Shown here one piece after another: positions 45,926-53,177 of a stretch of 64,000 nt of DNA. Every line of letters begins with the position of its first letter. The stretch's first letter is position 1. This stretch comes from Nocardioides sp. JQ2195 (GTDB taxonomy: Bacteria > Actinomycetota > Actinomycetes > Propionibacteriales > Nocardioidaceae), in contig NZ_CP050902.1 of assembly GCF_012272695.1 (NCBI RefSeq), forward strand, positions 2,480,001 to 2,544,000, written 5' to 3'. Both the position numbers and the translations under genes were made by a program. The notes under the pieces were generated by a model, which did not search any database, had not been told where the DNA came from, and saw only the letters and a list, made by a program, of their open reading frames with translations.

Positions 45926-46381
45926 CTACGACAGGCGGCGAACGAGGTTCTCCAAGCTCGATTGCATGCCGGCCGCGTGGTCCGCCGGGTTGATCCCGGG
46001 CGGCACATCCATCGCGGTGATCGTCACCATCGAGGCACCCTCTGCGGCCTCGATGGTCCACGTCATTGTCATCGTGCCTGCGAACTGTGGGTCGTCGGAC
46101 TCGAAGTCACACTCCTCCACGATCCGGTTCGGTGGCTCGACGTCGACGAACCGGACGTCGACCACATCCCGGTTCTCGGCCGACTTCCCGGCCGCGGCAG
46201 GGTCGTCGTACGCAAGGACGAGTCGATAGCCGCCGCCCGGGCTGGCGTCGAACCACTCGAAGTGGCCGGTCATGCCCTCCGGCGGCAACCACTGAGCTCG
46301 GGCGTCGGGATCGGTGAGTGCGGTGAAGACCACTTCGGGCGTAGCCGCGATCGTTGCGCTGGCGGCATCCGTGCGTTCCAT
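45926..46381 (-). CDS. SRPBCC (AHSA1/START-like) family protein
   Basis: A 151-aa protein with the AHSA1-type order: TPEVVFTALTDPDARAQWLP, a beta region with GGGYRLVL, RFVDVEPPNRIVEE, TMTWTIEAAEGASMVTIT, and a C-terminal helix GMQSSLENLVRRL. The fold is a small hydrophobic-ligand pocket; the ligand is unknown. The start codon has no Shine-Dalgarno but a -10-like TAGCAT 6 nt upstream. It is divergent from a TetR regulator, which is its likely controller. Confidence 0.85.
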   Translation of the reverse strand: MERTDAASATIAATPEVVFTALTDPDARAQWLPPEGMTGHFEWFDASPGGGYRLVLAYDDPAAAGKSAENRDVVDVRFVDVEPPNRIVEECDFESDDPQFAGTMTMTWTIEAAEGASMVTITAMDVPPGINPADHAAGMQSSLENLVRRLS

Positions 46382-46387
46382 GACGTC

Positions 46388-46393
46388 ATGCTA
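46388..46393 (-). promoter_or_regulatory. Leaderless-type -10 box of the SRPBCC gene
   Basis: On the minus strand TAGCAT ends 6 nt before the ATG at 46381. The start codon also sits in a perfect 12-bp palindrome CATGACGTCATG (46379-46390), a candidate operator. The divergent TetR gene has the same hexamer at the same distance. Confidence 0.55.
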
Positions 46394-46500
46394 CGACGTC
46401 GGCTGGTCGACAGTGACGGGCGAAGACGCGTGCGGCTGTGCTGCAGCCGGCCAAGCGTTACCCGGCGGAAGTCCGCCCCTCGCCGCAGGATCACGAGACG

Positions 46501-46506
46501 TAGCAT
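46501..46506 (+). promoter_or_regulatory. Leaderless-type -10 box of the TetR gene
   Basis: TAGCAT ends 6 nt before the ATG at 46513, with no Shine-Dalgarno. CGTAGCATG (46499-46507) is a 9-bp inverted copy of CATGCTACG (46387-46395) at the divergent gene, so both promoters share one sequence. Confidence 0.55.
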
Positions 46507-46512
46507 GCGCGA

Positions 46513-47127
46513 ATGGGCCGCAGCAGACGACTTGGAACGCAGACATCCGTCCCGAGCCAGCGTGAGGACCAGAAGGCCCTCACTCGAGCTCGGCTCATCG
46601 AGGCGTCCCTTGTCGTCTTCCACACCGAGGGATACGCCGCTGCGACCATCAACGACATCGTGGCGGAGGCCGGAGTCTCTCGAGCGACGTTCTACCTGCA
46701 CTTCGCCTCGAAGCTGGATGTGATCGTCGCGATCCGGGTGCCGATCGTGCAGAGCACCAGCGAGCTGTCGGAGCTGCTCCCGGGCGCTGTTTCCCGCGGT
46801 CCGGCCGGGATGTCGGAGTGGTTGGACCTGGCGCTGGACCGCTGGGAGTCATTCGCCCCCGCCTTCTGGGCCATCCAGCAGGCCGACCAGATCGAGAGGG
46901 AACTCCCCGAAGAGATCTCCACGATTCGCGACGACACCGTGCGCGGCATCATCCAAGGGCTCGGTTCCGGATCCGCACTGACCGAGGCTGAGAAGCAGGT
47001 GCGGGCCCGGGCCGCGTGGGGGTTGCTCCACGACCTCTTCGACCACTATGCGACTGATGGGTGGGTGCACGGGCGACCAACCGTCCACAAGGCCCTCCTC
47101 GATGCGTGGGTCGCGCTGCTGACCTGA
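46513..47127 (+). CDS. TetR family transcriptional regulator
   Basis: A 204-aa regulator. The N-terminal helix-turn-helix is typical: ALTRARLIEASLVVFHTEGY, then IVAEAGVSRATFYLHFASK. The C-terminal helices form the ligand and dimer domain. It is divergent from the SRPBCC gene and 52 nt upstream of the esterase-BVMO genes, so it probably represses one or both sets and is released by a ketone, ester or related metabolite. It appears to be translated from a leaderless transcript. Confidence 0.92.
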   Translation: MGRSRRLGTQTSVPSQREDQKALTRARLIEASLVVFHTEGYAAATINDIVAEAGVSRATFYLHFASKLDVIVAIRVPIVQSTSELSELLPGAVSRGPAGMSEWLDLALDRWESFAPAFWAIQQADQIERELPEEISTIRDDTVRGIIQGLGSGSALTEAEKQVRARAAWGLLHDLFDHYATDGWVHGRPTVHKALLDAWVALLT

Positions 47128-47179
47128 GCGAGCCGACTGGCTAGGTGGACCGTCCATCAGCCACGCGGAGGTCCCACCA

Positions 47180-48151
47180 ATGACGTACACGTTCGACATC
47201 GAGCTGCAGCCCTGGGTGTCAATGCTCCCCATCCTCGACGTCTCGGATCCCGTCGTGGCCAGGGAGCTGCTCGCCCAGATGAGTGCCAGCATCCCGCCGT
47301 TCGAGGCGCCGGAGGGAATCACCATCACCGAAGCAGAGGTCCCCGGCCCTGACGGAGAACCTGACGTCTCGGTGGTGATCTTCTCCCCCATCGGTGACGA
47401 GTCCGACAGGCCGGTGGTGGTCTACGCGCACGGTGGCGGTTTCGTCACCGGCAGCGCCGAGGGCGACCTCGCCCTGCCTGCGCAGATGGCGGCCGCGACG
47501 GGAGCCGTCGTCATCTCCGTCAACTACCGACTCGCCCCCGAGACCCAGTTCCCCGGACCCGTGGAGGACTGCTACGCCGTCCTGCTCTGGGTGGAGAAGA
47601 ACAGTGAGTCACTGGGCACCGACCCCGCGCGGATCGCCGTCGCTGGCGTGAGCGCCGGGGCCTGCTTCGCGGCCGCGATGACCCTGATGGCTCGGGACCG
47701 CAACGGTCCGCAGGTGTGCTTCCAGATGCTCGACATCCCGGTTCTCGACGACCGGTGCGACACACCGTCGATGCACGACTACCCGGACGCCCCCATCTGG
47801 ACCCCGAACAGCGCCCGTGACAGTTGGCAGCACTACTTGGGCGCCGAGGCGAGCCAGGACGTTCCGGCGTACGCCGCCCCTGCCCGGGCGCAGGACCTGA
47901 CGGGCCTGCCACCGGCGTACGTCGTGGTCGCGGAGTACGACTCGCTTCGCGACGAGGGCATCGACTACGCGCGACGGCTCCTGGCAGCCGGGGTTCCCAC
48001 CGAGCTCCACCTGTTCCCCGGGACCTTCCACGGCTCGGGAGGCGCCATCCCCGACGCCGCGGTCTCGCAGCGGATGCGTGCCGAGGCGCTCTCCGCGCTC
48101 AAGCTCGGACTTCGGCCCGCCCCTGCCAGCACGACCAACCTTCAGCCGTGA
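47180..48151 (+). CDS. Alpha/beta hydrolase, hormone-sensitive-lipase type esterase
   Basis: A 323-aa esterase. VVVYAHGGGFVTGSAEGD carries the HGGG oxyanion-hole motif near residue 83; AVAGVSAGACFAAAM gives the nucleophile Ser near 157 (GxSAG); VVAEYDSLRDEGIDYA and FPGTFHGSGG hold the acid and His. It hydrolyses short-chain esters. The ATG at 47180 has GGAGG upstream. It lies 23 nt before the Baeyer-Villiger monooxygenase gene, so it likely hydrolyses the ester or lactone that enzyme makes. Confidence 0.92.
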   Translation: MTYTFDIELQPWVSMLPILDVSDPVVARELLAQMSASIPPFEAPEGITITEAEVPGPDGEPDVSVVIFSPIGDESDRPVVVYAHGGGFVTGSAEGDLALPAQMAAATGAVVISVNYRLAPETQFPGPVEDCYAVLLWVEKNSESLGTDPARIAVAGVSAGACFAAAMTLMARDRNGPQVCFQMLDIPVLDDRCDTPSMHDYPDAPIWTPNSARDSWQHYLGAEASQDVPAYAAPARAQDLTGLPPAYVVVAEYDSLRDEGIDYARRLLAAGVPTELHLFPGTFHGSGGAIPDAAVSQRMRAEALSALKLGLRPAPASTTNLQP

Positions 48152-48174
48152 CGACGTCCAGGGAGGACCGGAAC

Positions 48175-49791
48175 ATGACCGCAACAGACACGAACGTCAC
48201 CGGGCACTACAAGGTGGTCGTGATCGGCGCCGGGTTCGGCGGGATGTACGCCCTGCACCAGCTGCGCAGCGAAGGCATCCCGACGATCTGCTTCGAGGCC
48301 GGCGGTGGAGTGGGAGGCACCTGGTACTGGAACCGCTACCCGGGCGCCCGCGTGGACATCGAGAGCATGCAGTACTCCTACAGCTTCGACGAAGAGCTCC
48401 AGCAGGATTGGAGCTGGCCCGAGAACTTCTCCGCCCAGCCCGACATCGAGAGGTATGCGAACCACGTCGCCGACCGCTTCGGGCTTCGGGAGGACATCGC
48501 CTTCAACGCCAGGGTCGACTCCCTGCGGTTCGACGAGGACACCCATTTCTGGCACCTGACCACCGAGCGTGGGGACGAGGTGACCGCCCGCTTCGTGATC
48601 TCCGCGACCGGAAGCCTCGACGCCACCAACGTGCCCAACTTCGCCGGCCTCGACTCGTTCGAGGGCGATTGGCACCACACCTCACAGTGGCCGGAGGAGG
48701 GCGTCTCCTTCGACGGCAAGCGGGTCGGGGTCATCGGCACGGGCTCATCCGGCGTCCAGATCATCCCCGAGATCGCCAAGACCGCCGCGTCCCTCCAGGT
48801 CTTCCAACGCACCCCGGCATTCACCATGCCCAACAACAATCAGGCGCTCGATCCGGACTACGAACGCGAATGGAAGGAGAACTACGCGGAACGACGCGAG
48901 GCGACGCGCAGCAACTACGGCCTCACCCGGTTCCCACCGCCTCACGGCCCGATCCTCGAGATGGATCCCGCCGATCGCGAGGCGCTGATGGAGGACCTGT
49001 GGGCCTCGCAGGCTGGGTTCAACCTGCTGGTGGCCTTCAGCGACACCGCGGTGAGCACGGAGGCCAACGAGATCCTGGGTGAGTTCGTGCGGAACAAGAT
49101 CCGCTCGATCGTCACGGATCCCGAGGTGGCCGAGAAACTGTGCCCTCGCTACGCGATCGGCACCAAGCGGGTGTGCCTCGACAGCGGCTACCACGCGACG
49201 TACAACCGGGAGAACGTGACGCTCGTCGACGTCCGGGAGTCGCCGATCGAGGAGATCACACCGCGAGGGATCCGCACCAGCAGCGGAGAGCACGAACTCG
49301 ACATCCTCGTCCTCGCGACGGGCTTCGACGCGGTGAGTGGCTCCCTGACTCGACTCAACGTCACCGGGGTCGGCGGTCAGGACCTGCGTGACAAGTGGAA
49401 GGACGGGGCCACCAACTACCTCGGCATGTTCGTCGCGGGATTCCCGAACCTCTTCATGATTCACGGCCCGGGCAGCCCCGGGGTCCTGGCGCAGATGATC
49501 GCCGGCGCCGAGTGGCAGGTGCAGTTCGTGCTCGACATCATCCGCGACCTGGACGCGCGAGGGGTCGAGCGGATCGACACCACCGCGGAGTGGGAGAACA
49601 AGTGGGACGCCGAGGTGGAAGCCGCTGCGTCGTACACGCTGTTCGGCGGCACCGACTCCTGGTACAAGGGCTCCAACATCGAGGGCAAGCCGAAGTCGTT
49701 CATGGTGTACGTCGGCGGCTACGACAACTACTCACGCCGCTGTCGGGAGCAGGTCGAAGCCGACTACGAAGGCTTCGTGCTCATCCCCTGA
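48175..49791 (+). CDS. Baeyer-Villiger monooxygenase (FAD, NADPH)
   Basis: A 538-aa class B flavoprotein that inserts oxygen next to a ketone. The FAD site is VVVIGAGFGGMYALHQL near the N-terminus; the type I BVMO fingerprint FxGxxxHxxxWP is present as FEGDWHHTSQWP near residue 161; the NADPH site is VGVIGTGSSGVQIIP near 187. Length is typical of the cyclohexanone/phenylacetone group. The ATG at 48175 has GGGAGGA upstream; the open frame back to 47824 overlaps the esterase and is rejected. The natural substrate cannot be read from sequence. Confidence 0.95.
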   Translation: MTATDTNVTGHYKVVVIGAGFGGMYALHQLRSEGIPTICFEAGGGVGGTWYWNRYPGARVDIESMQYSYSFDEELQQDWSWPENFSAQPDIERYANHVADRFGLREDIAFNARVDSLRFDEDTHFWHLTTERGDEVTARFVISATGSLDATNVPNFAGLDSFEGDWHHTSQWPEEGVSFDGKRVGVIGTGSSGVQIIPEIAKTAASLQVFQRTPAFTMPNNNQALDPDYEREWKENYAERREATRSNYGLTRFPPPHGPILEMDPADREALMEDLWASQAGFNLLVAFSDTAVSTEANEILGEFVRNKIRSIVTDPEVAEKLCPRYAIGTKRVCLDSGYHATYNRENVTLVDVRESPIEEITPRGIRTSSGEHELDILVLATGFDAVSGSLTRLNVTGVGGQDLRDKWKDGATNYLGMFVAGFPNLFMIHGPGSPGVLAQMIAGAEWQVQFVLDIIRDLDARGVERIDTTAEWENKWDAEVEAAASYTLFGGTDSWYKGSNIEGKPKSFMVYVGGYDNYSRRCREQVEADYEGFVLIP

Positions 49792-49810
49792 CCGACCGGG
49801 CGCACCTCTT

Positions 49811-49845
49811 GAGAACTCAGTAGACCTAGTGTCTACTGAGTTCTC
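49811..49845. promoter_or_regulatory. 15-bp perfect inverted repeat before the PucR-type gene
   Basis: GAGAACTCAGTAGAC (49811-49825), spacer CTAGT, GTCTACTGAGTTCTC (49831-49845). It lies 19 nt after the monooxygenase stop and 28 nt before the likely ATG of the regulator. There is no T tract after it, so an operator is as likely as a terminator; it would fit a dimeric regulator acting on its own gene. Confidence 0.75.
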
Positions 49846-49873
49846 TGGACTGAGCAAGAGAGCGGGTGCGCCC

Positions 49874-50950
49874 ATGCAGGGGTTGTTGTTGAGGTTGTCG
49901 TCCTTGGACGCCAGGGCCGAGAACGCCATGCGAGTCGTGGGGTTCTTCGATGCCCTCATCGAGCAACGCTCTGACCTCCAGACCGTCCTCGCCCAGGCTG
50001 GCCGCTTCGCCGAGGGCTCGGTCGGCCTGGCCGAGCCCGGCGAGACGGTCGGCATGGTCGCGACCCGGGCCGGCGCCCTCGAGCGGCGAGCCGCCCCACG
50101 ACACGCCCTGACCCGCACCCTCGTGTCGGGTCACACGGTGTGGATCTCACGCAGTCCGCAACGGGCGTACCCGCTCGACGACGTACTGCTCGAACGGTTC
50201 GGCCTGGCCTGCATCGCCGCACTGGGCAGCCCGGCTGCGTCCACCCTGCGCATGGATGACCCCGCCCTGCTCGAGCTGATCCTCGGACGATTGGCCTCGA
50301 GTGCCGACCGCTGCCGAGCACTCCAACTCCTCGGCACCACTCCCTCGACTCCCCTCACCATGCTCGCGGTGCGCGGCGATCGTGCGGCCGCAGCGAAGGT
50401 CATGGACCACCTGCCGAAAGCTGCCTGGCGTCGGCTTGCCCAGATCGATGGCATGACGGCCATCGCGACCGACGCTCCGCCCGAACGCACCGCGACAATC
50501 CCCCAGGGAACCCACGTGGGCGTGAGCCGTCCGTTCCGCGCGGCCGCGGTGCACGAGGCCTGGCAGGGGGCGGTCAATGCGTTGCGCTACGCGGCGGACG
50601 GTCCCGCCGATCGAAACCTGGTGTTCCAGGCCGACCTCGGGCCCTACGAGCTCCTCGCCGCCAAGCTGCGCCCCGAGGACATCAGCGAGGTGGCGGACGT
50701 GCAGGCACTGGAGCGGCTGAGCCAGAACTCGGCGGGAAAGGACGTGGTGCGGACCCTCGAGATCCTGCTCTGGGTCGGCTCTCTGCGGGAAACGGCTCGT
50801 CAATTGCACATCCACCACAACTCCGTGGCGGCCAGGGTCGCCCGCGCCGAGGCCGAGCTCGGCTACTCGATCACGACTCCGCCGGGGCTGACCCGTTTGA
50901 CGCTCGCCTTGGCGCTGCGTCGGCTCGGGCAGAACGGCCACCTCGGCTAG
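49874..50950 (+). CDS. PucR-type transcriptional regulator
   Basis: About 358 aa from the ATG at 49874; a GTG at 49829 is possible but would lie inside the perfect inverted repeat. The C-terminal 60 residues are the PucR helix-turn-helix: LEILLWVGSLRETARQLHIH, then HNSVAARVARAEAELG. The upstream part is an alpha/beta sensory region without clear motifs. It follows the esterase-BVMO genes on the same strand, suggesting control of this catabolic set. Confidence 0.85.
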   Translation: MQGLLLRLSSLDARAENAMRVVGFFDALIEQRSDLQTVLAQAGRFAEGSVGLAEPGETVGMVATRAGALERRAAPRHALTRTLVSGHTVWISRSPQRAYPLDDVLLERFGLACIAALGSPAASTLRMDDPALLELILGRLASSADRCRALQLLGTTPSTPLTMLAVRGDRAAAAKVMDHLPKAAWRRLAQIDGMTAIATDAPPERTATIPQGTHVGVSRPFRAAAVHEAWQGAVNALRYAADGPADRNLVFQADLGPYELLAAKLRPEDISEVADVQALERLSQNSAGKDVVRTLEILLWVGSLRETARQLHIHHNSVAARVARAEAELGYSITTPPGLTRLTLALALRRLGQNGHLG

Positions 50951-51390
50951 ACGAGTAGCGGCTGACCGGCTGCGACCCTGCCTTCCTACCGCTGCACAGG
51001 GAGCGTGGTCGACTTCGCCACCCCGGTCGTGGTCGCGAAGTCGAAGGTCAACTCCTTCGCACTCGTCGGGATCACCGTCGGGATCGCCAGCGTCGGCGTG
51101 GCCTGCTCGGCGATCTCGTAGGGCACCTTCCGTCGGGTGGTCTGTGGTGATGGTGTTGGCCGGGTCGTTGCTCGGGGGGATCCCCTTCATCGCGGGGAAC
51201 ATCGAGCTGATCACCCTCGGCCTGATCGCACTGGCCCTCGTGCCCGCGCTTGTGACGGCGTGGAGCCAGCGCCGGTCCGTTGGTCGTCGACCTGAGGCGG
51301 CCGACACCGTCCGGAATCGCCGAGCGATCTGCGCTGCTCCGACGTCGCCACTGTGCAAGAGACGTGACAGCCGGGCGTCACCCAGCCGAC
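50951..51390. pseudogene. Gene remnants, including a DedA-like C-terminal fragment
   Basis: No intact gene. On the plus strand from about 51144 to 51290 a frame reads VLAGSLLGGIPFIAGNIELI then TLGLIALALVPALVTAW, resembling the last membrane segment of DedA/VTT-family proteins without the rest. On the minus strand from about 51160 to 50987 a frame ending KSTTLPVQR looks like the 3' end of another gene whose 5' part is missing. Both look like decayed ends left by deletions; the identities are tentative. Confidence 0.45.
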
Positions 51391-51516
51391 CAGGAAGCTG
51401 AAGCGGACCTCACGCTCGGCGTTGTCGACGTTGAGGTCGACCAGGCAGACGCTCTGCCAGGTGCCCGGTGCCATCCGGGCTCCGAGCAGCGCAAGCGAGG
51501 CGTCCGGCGGGATCAC
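51391..51516 (-). pseudogene. 3' fragment of a second YjbQ-family gene
   Basis: A 42-codon frame matches the C-terminus of the intact YjbQ protein at 55997-56407: IPP.AS...LG.R...GTWQS then CLVDLNVDN.EREVRFSFL. The conserved catalytic N-terminal two thirds are absent, and the frame continues past the normal end with unrelated residues. It is a truncated duplicate or the leftover of a recombination. Confidence 0.8.
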
Positions 51517-51551
51517 GGTCGCCTCGTCACGGGGCCGCCTTCACAACAGAT

Positions 51552-52346
51552 TCAGGGCAACGTCGCGTCAATGACGTCGACCAGGGTAGCCATGGCCAGT
51601 GAGAGACCACCTGCGTCATCGCGCACCACGTCGCGCCTCATCTCCAGCATCACCGCCTGAACCCGAGGGTTCTTGCCGTGCTGCTCAAGCGGGACGTAGC
51701 AGCCATTGAATGGCGAGTCGAGCCCGACGTCACCCGTCGGAGCCGCAGCACGCATTGCCTCCACGGCCGCGGAGGAGAGCTCGGCCGAGGTGTGGAACTC
51801 ATCCGTGCCGATGCAGACCTCCGGACGCGCGCCGTCACCGTGCAGCTCATACGGCAGCGCATCGACCGGAAACGAGTGAACGTCGACGATCGTCACCCGG
51901 CCCACCGCGGCGAGGCGTCGACGCACCAACGCGGCGAAGGCTTGGGAGTAGGGCACATAGAACCGCTCGATCAGCTGCCTCCGCTCCTCTTCCGTCGGAG
52001 TGCGCAGGGTCTCAAGTTGCGTGGTCTTCTCGTAGACCGCGCCCATGCCGACGCTGTTCATCTCTTCTCGGTCATCGGGGAACCGCTCCGGATCCACGAC
52101 CAGGCGCGAGGCCCTGTTCACGAAGATCCACGGCCGCACTGCTGCTCGCATCGCGGCGCCGTCGGCTACCACGTCGGTGTCCGCATCGGTGATCGCGTGC
52201 AACTCCGCCGCGAGCGCCGAGTCGTTGAGCCGGAGGCCTCGCCGAACGTCGTCAGGCAGGTGGGTCGACGAATGTGGGACGTGCAGCACCACCGACGATG
52301 CATCGTCGCCGGGGATGATCTCGAATGAAGCAGGCTGTTCAGGCAT
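51552..52346 (-). CDS. N-formylglutamate amidohydrolase-like protein
   Basis: A 264-aa metal-dependent hydrolase. Family motifs: VVLHVPHSSTHLPDDVRR, then ITDADTDVVAD and FVNRASRLVVDPERF, VTIVDVHSFP (metal His/Asp) and LDSPFNGCYVPLEQH followed by VMLEMRRDV. The typical enzyme splits N-formyl-L-glutamate to formate and glutamate in histidine breakdown, but no hut genes are adjacent, so the substrate may differ. The ATG at 52346 lacks a strong ribosome site. Confidence 0.88.
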   Translation of the reverse strand: MPEQPASFEIIPGDDASSVVLHVPHSSTHLPDDVRRGLRLNDSALAAELHAITDADTDVVADGAAMRAAVRPWIFVNRASRLVVDPERFPDDREEMNSVGMGAVYEKTTQLETLRTPTEEERRQLIERFYVPYSQAFAALVRRRLAAVGRVTIVDVHSFPVDALPYELHGDGARPEVCIGTDEFHTSAELSSAAVEAMRAAAPTGDVGLDSPFNGCYVPLEQHGKNPRVQAVMLEMRRDVVRDDAGGLSLAMATLVDVIDATLP

Positions 52347-52522
52347 GGCGCCAGCATGCCCGGCGCCACCGACACCGAGCAGAATCAGGCGCGCCTTCCG
52401 CTTCCTGGAGAACCCCCTTGGAGGATGCGTGCGTCTGGGTTGGCGACGCCGACCACGGACGACGGGGAGGGGGAGCCGACTGCGCCGCCGTGGGGTTGTT
52501 TGATCTGGTCTCGATACGGTCG

Positions 52523-52687
52523 CTGCGCGACCTACTCGACCACCGAGAGAAAGGGCTGCGCGACCTACTCGACCACCGAGAGAAAGGGCTGCGCGACCTA
52601 CTCGACCACCGAGAGAAAGGGCTGCGCGACCTACTCGACCACCGAGAGAAAGGGCCGCGCGACCTACTCGACCACCGAGAGAAAGGG
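52523..52687. repeat. Five tandem 33-bp repeats in an intergenic dispersed element
   Basis: Five head-to-tail copies of a 33-bp unit (CTGCGCGACCTACTCGACCA, then CCGAGAGAAAGGG). The fifth starts CCGCGCG. The first copy is preceded by GGTCTCGATACGGTCG, so the array grew from a dispersed TCTCGATAC...CTCGACCA element that recurs at 56427 and in variant form at 59588. There are no spacers, so it is not CRISPR. The frame through it is open but repetitive and not a gene. Confidence 0.9.
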
Positions 52688-52706
52688 CCGCGACCGAGGT
52701 CGCGGC

Positions 52707-53177
52707 TCATTCCTTCGGGTCGACGATGAGGGCCTGGGGAGCAGCGGCCTTCATCCGCGTGTTGAGCCAGGACAGCTGGCGGGAGGTCTCCGCGTTCGCG
52801 GAGATCGCCACGTCGAGCAGCTCGTGGTCGCGCAGTCCTTGAGCGCCCTGGAGCACCACGGTCCACGTGGTCTGCACCAGGTCCGCGAGCACGTGCAGGT
52901 CCTGCAGGTCGCGCAGGAGCCCGATCTCTCCCGGCCGGACCTCGGCGAGTCCGTCGGCGTGGAGGCGCTCGGGCTCGTCCACGTCGGCGTCCTCGCCGTA
53001 CCGCTCGACGATGGGCTTCAACCCCTCGCGATGGTTCTCGCTCCACTGGGCCAGCATGTGGCAGGTGTGGAAGACGTCGGCAGCCTGCGCGTGACCGTCG
53101 GCGACGGCACGGAACGACTCCGCCAGCGTCTTCTCACTGTGATCGGCCAGGCCGACGTACGTGCTGAGGTGCGGCAT
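52707..53177 (-). CDS. Small helical His-containing protein, partner of the molybdopterin oxidoreductase
   Basis: A 156-aa all-helical protein. HTCHMLAQWSENHREGL in the second helix and scattered His/Glu (H40, H49, E60 area) suggest a four-helix bundle of the ferritin/hemerythrin sort, but no full ligand set can be assigned. Its ATG at 53177 overlaps the oxidoreductase stop by one base, so they are coupled. It may be a chaperone or accessory of that enzyme. An open frame to 53651 re-reads the upstream gene and is rejected. Confidence 0.7.
   Translation of the reverse strand: MPHLSTYVGLADHSEKTLAESFRAVADGHAQAADVFHTCHMLAQWSENHREGLKPIVERYGEDADVDEPERLHADGLAEVRPGEIGLLRDLQDLHVLADLVQTTWTVVLQGAQGLRDHELLDVAISANAETSRQLSWLNTRMKAAAPQALIVDPKE

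Noticed and set aside
47824..48174. N-terminal extension of the Baeyer-Villiger monooxygenase
   Set aside because: It overlaps the esterase gene out of frame, and the FAD motif should lie near the N-terminus, as it does from the ATG at 48175.
52523..52687. Possible CRISPR array
   Set aside because: The 33-bp copies are directly contiguous with no unique spacers, and no cas genes are present.
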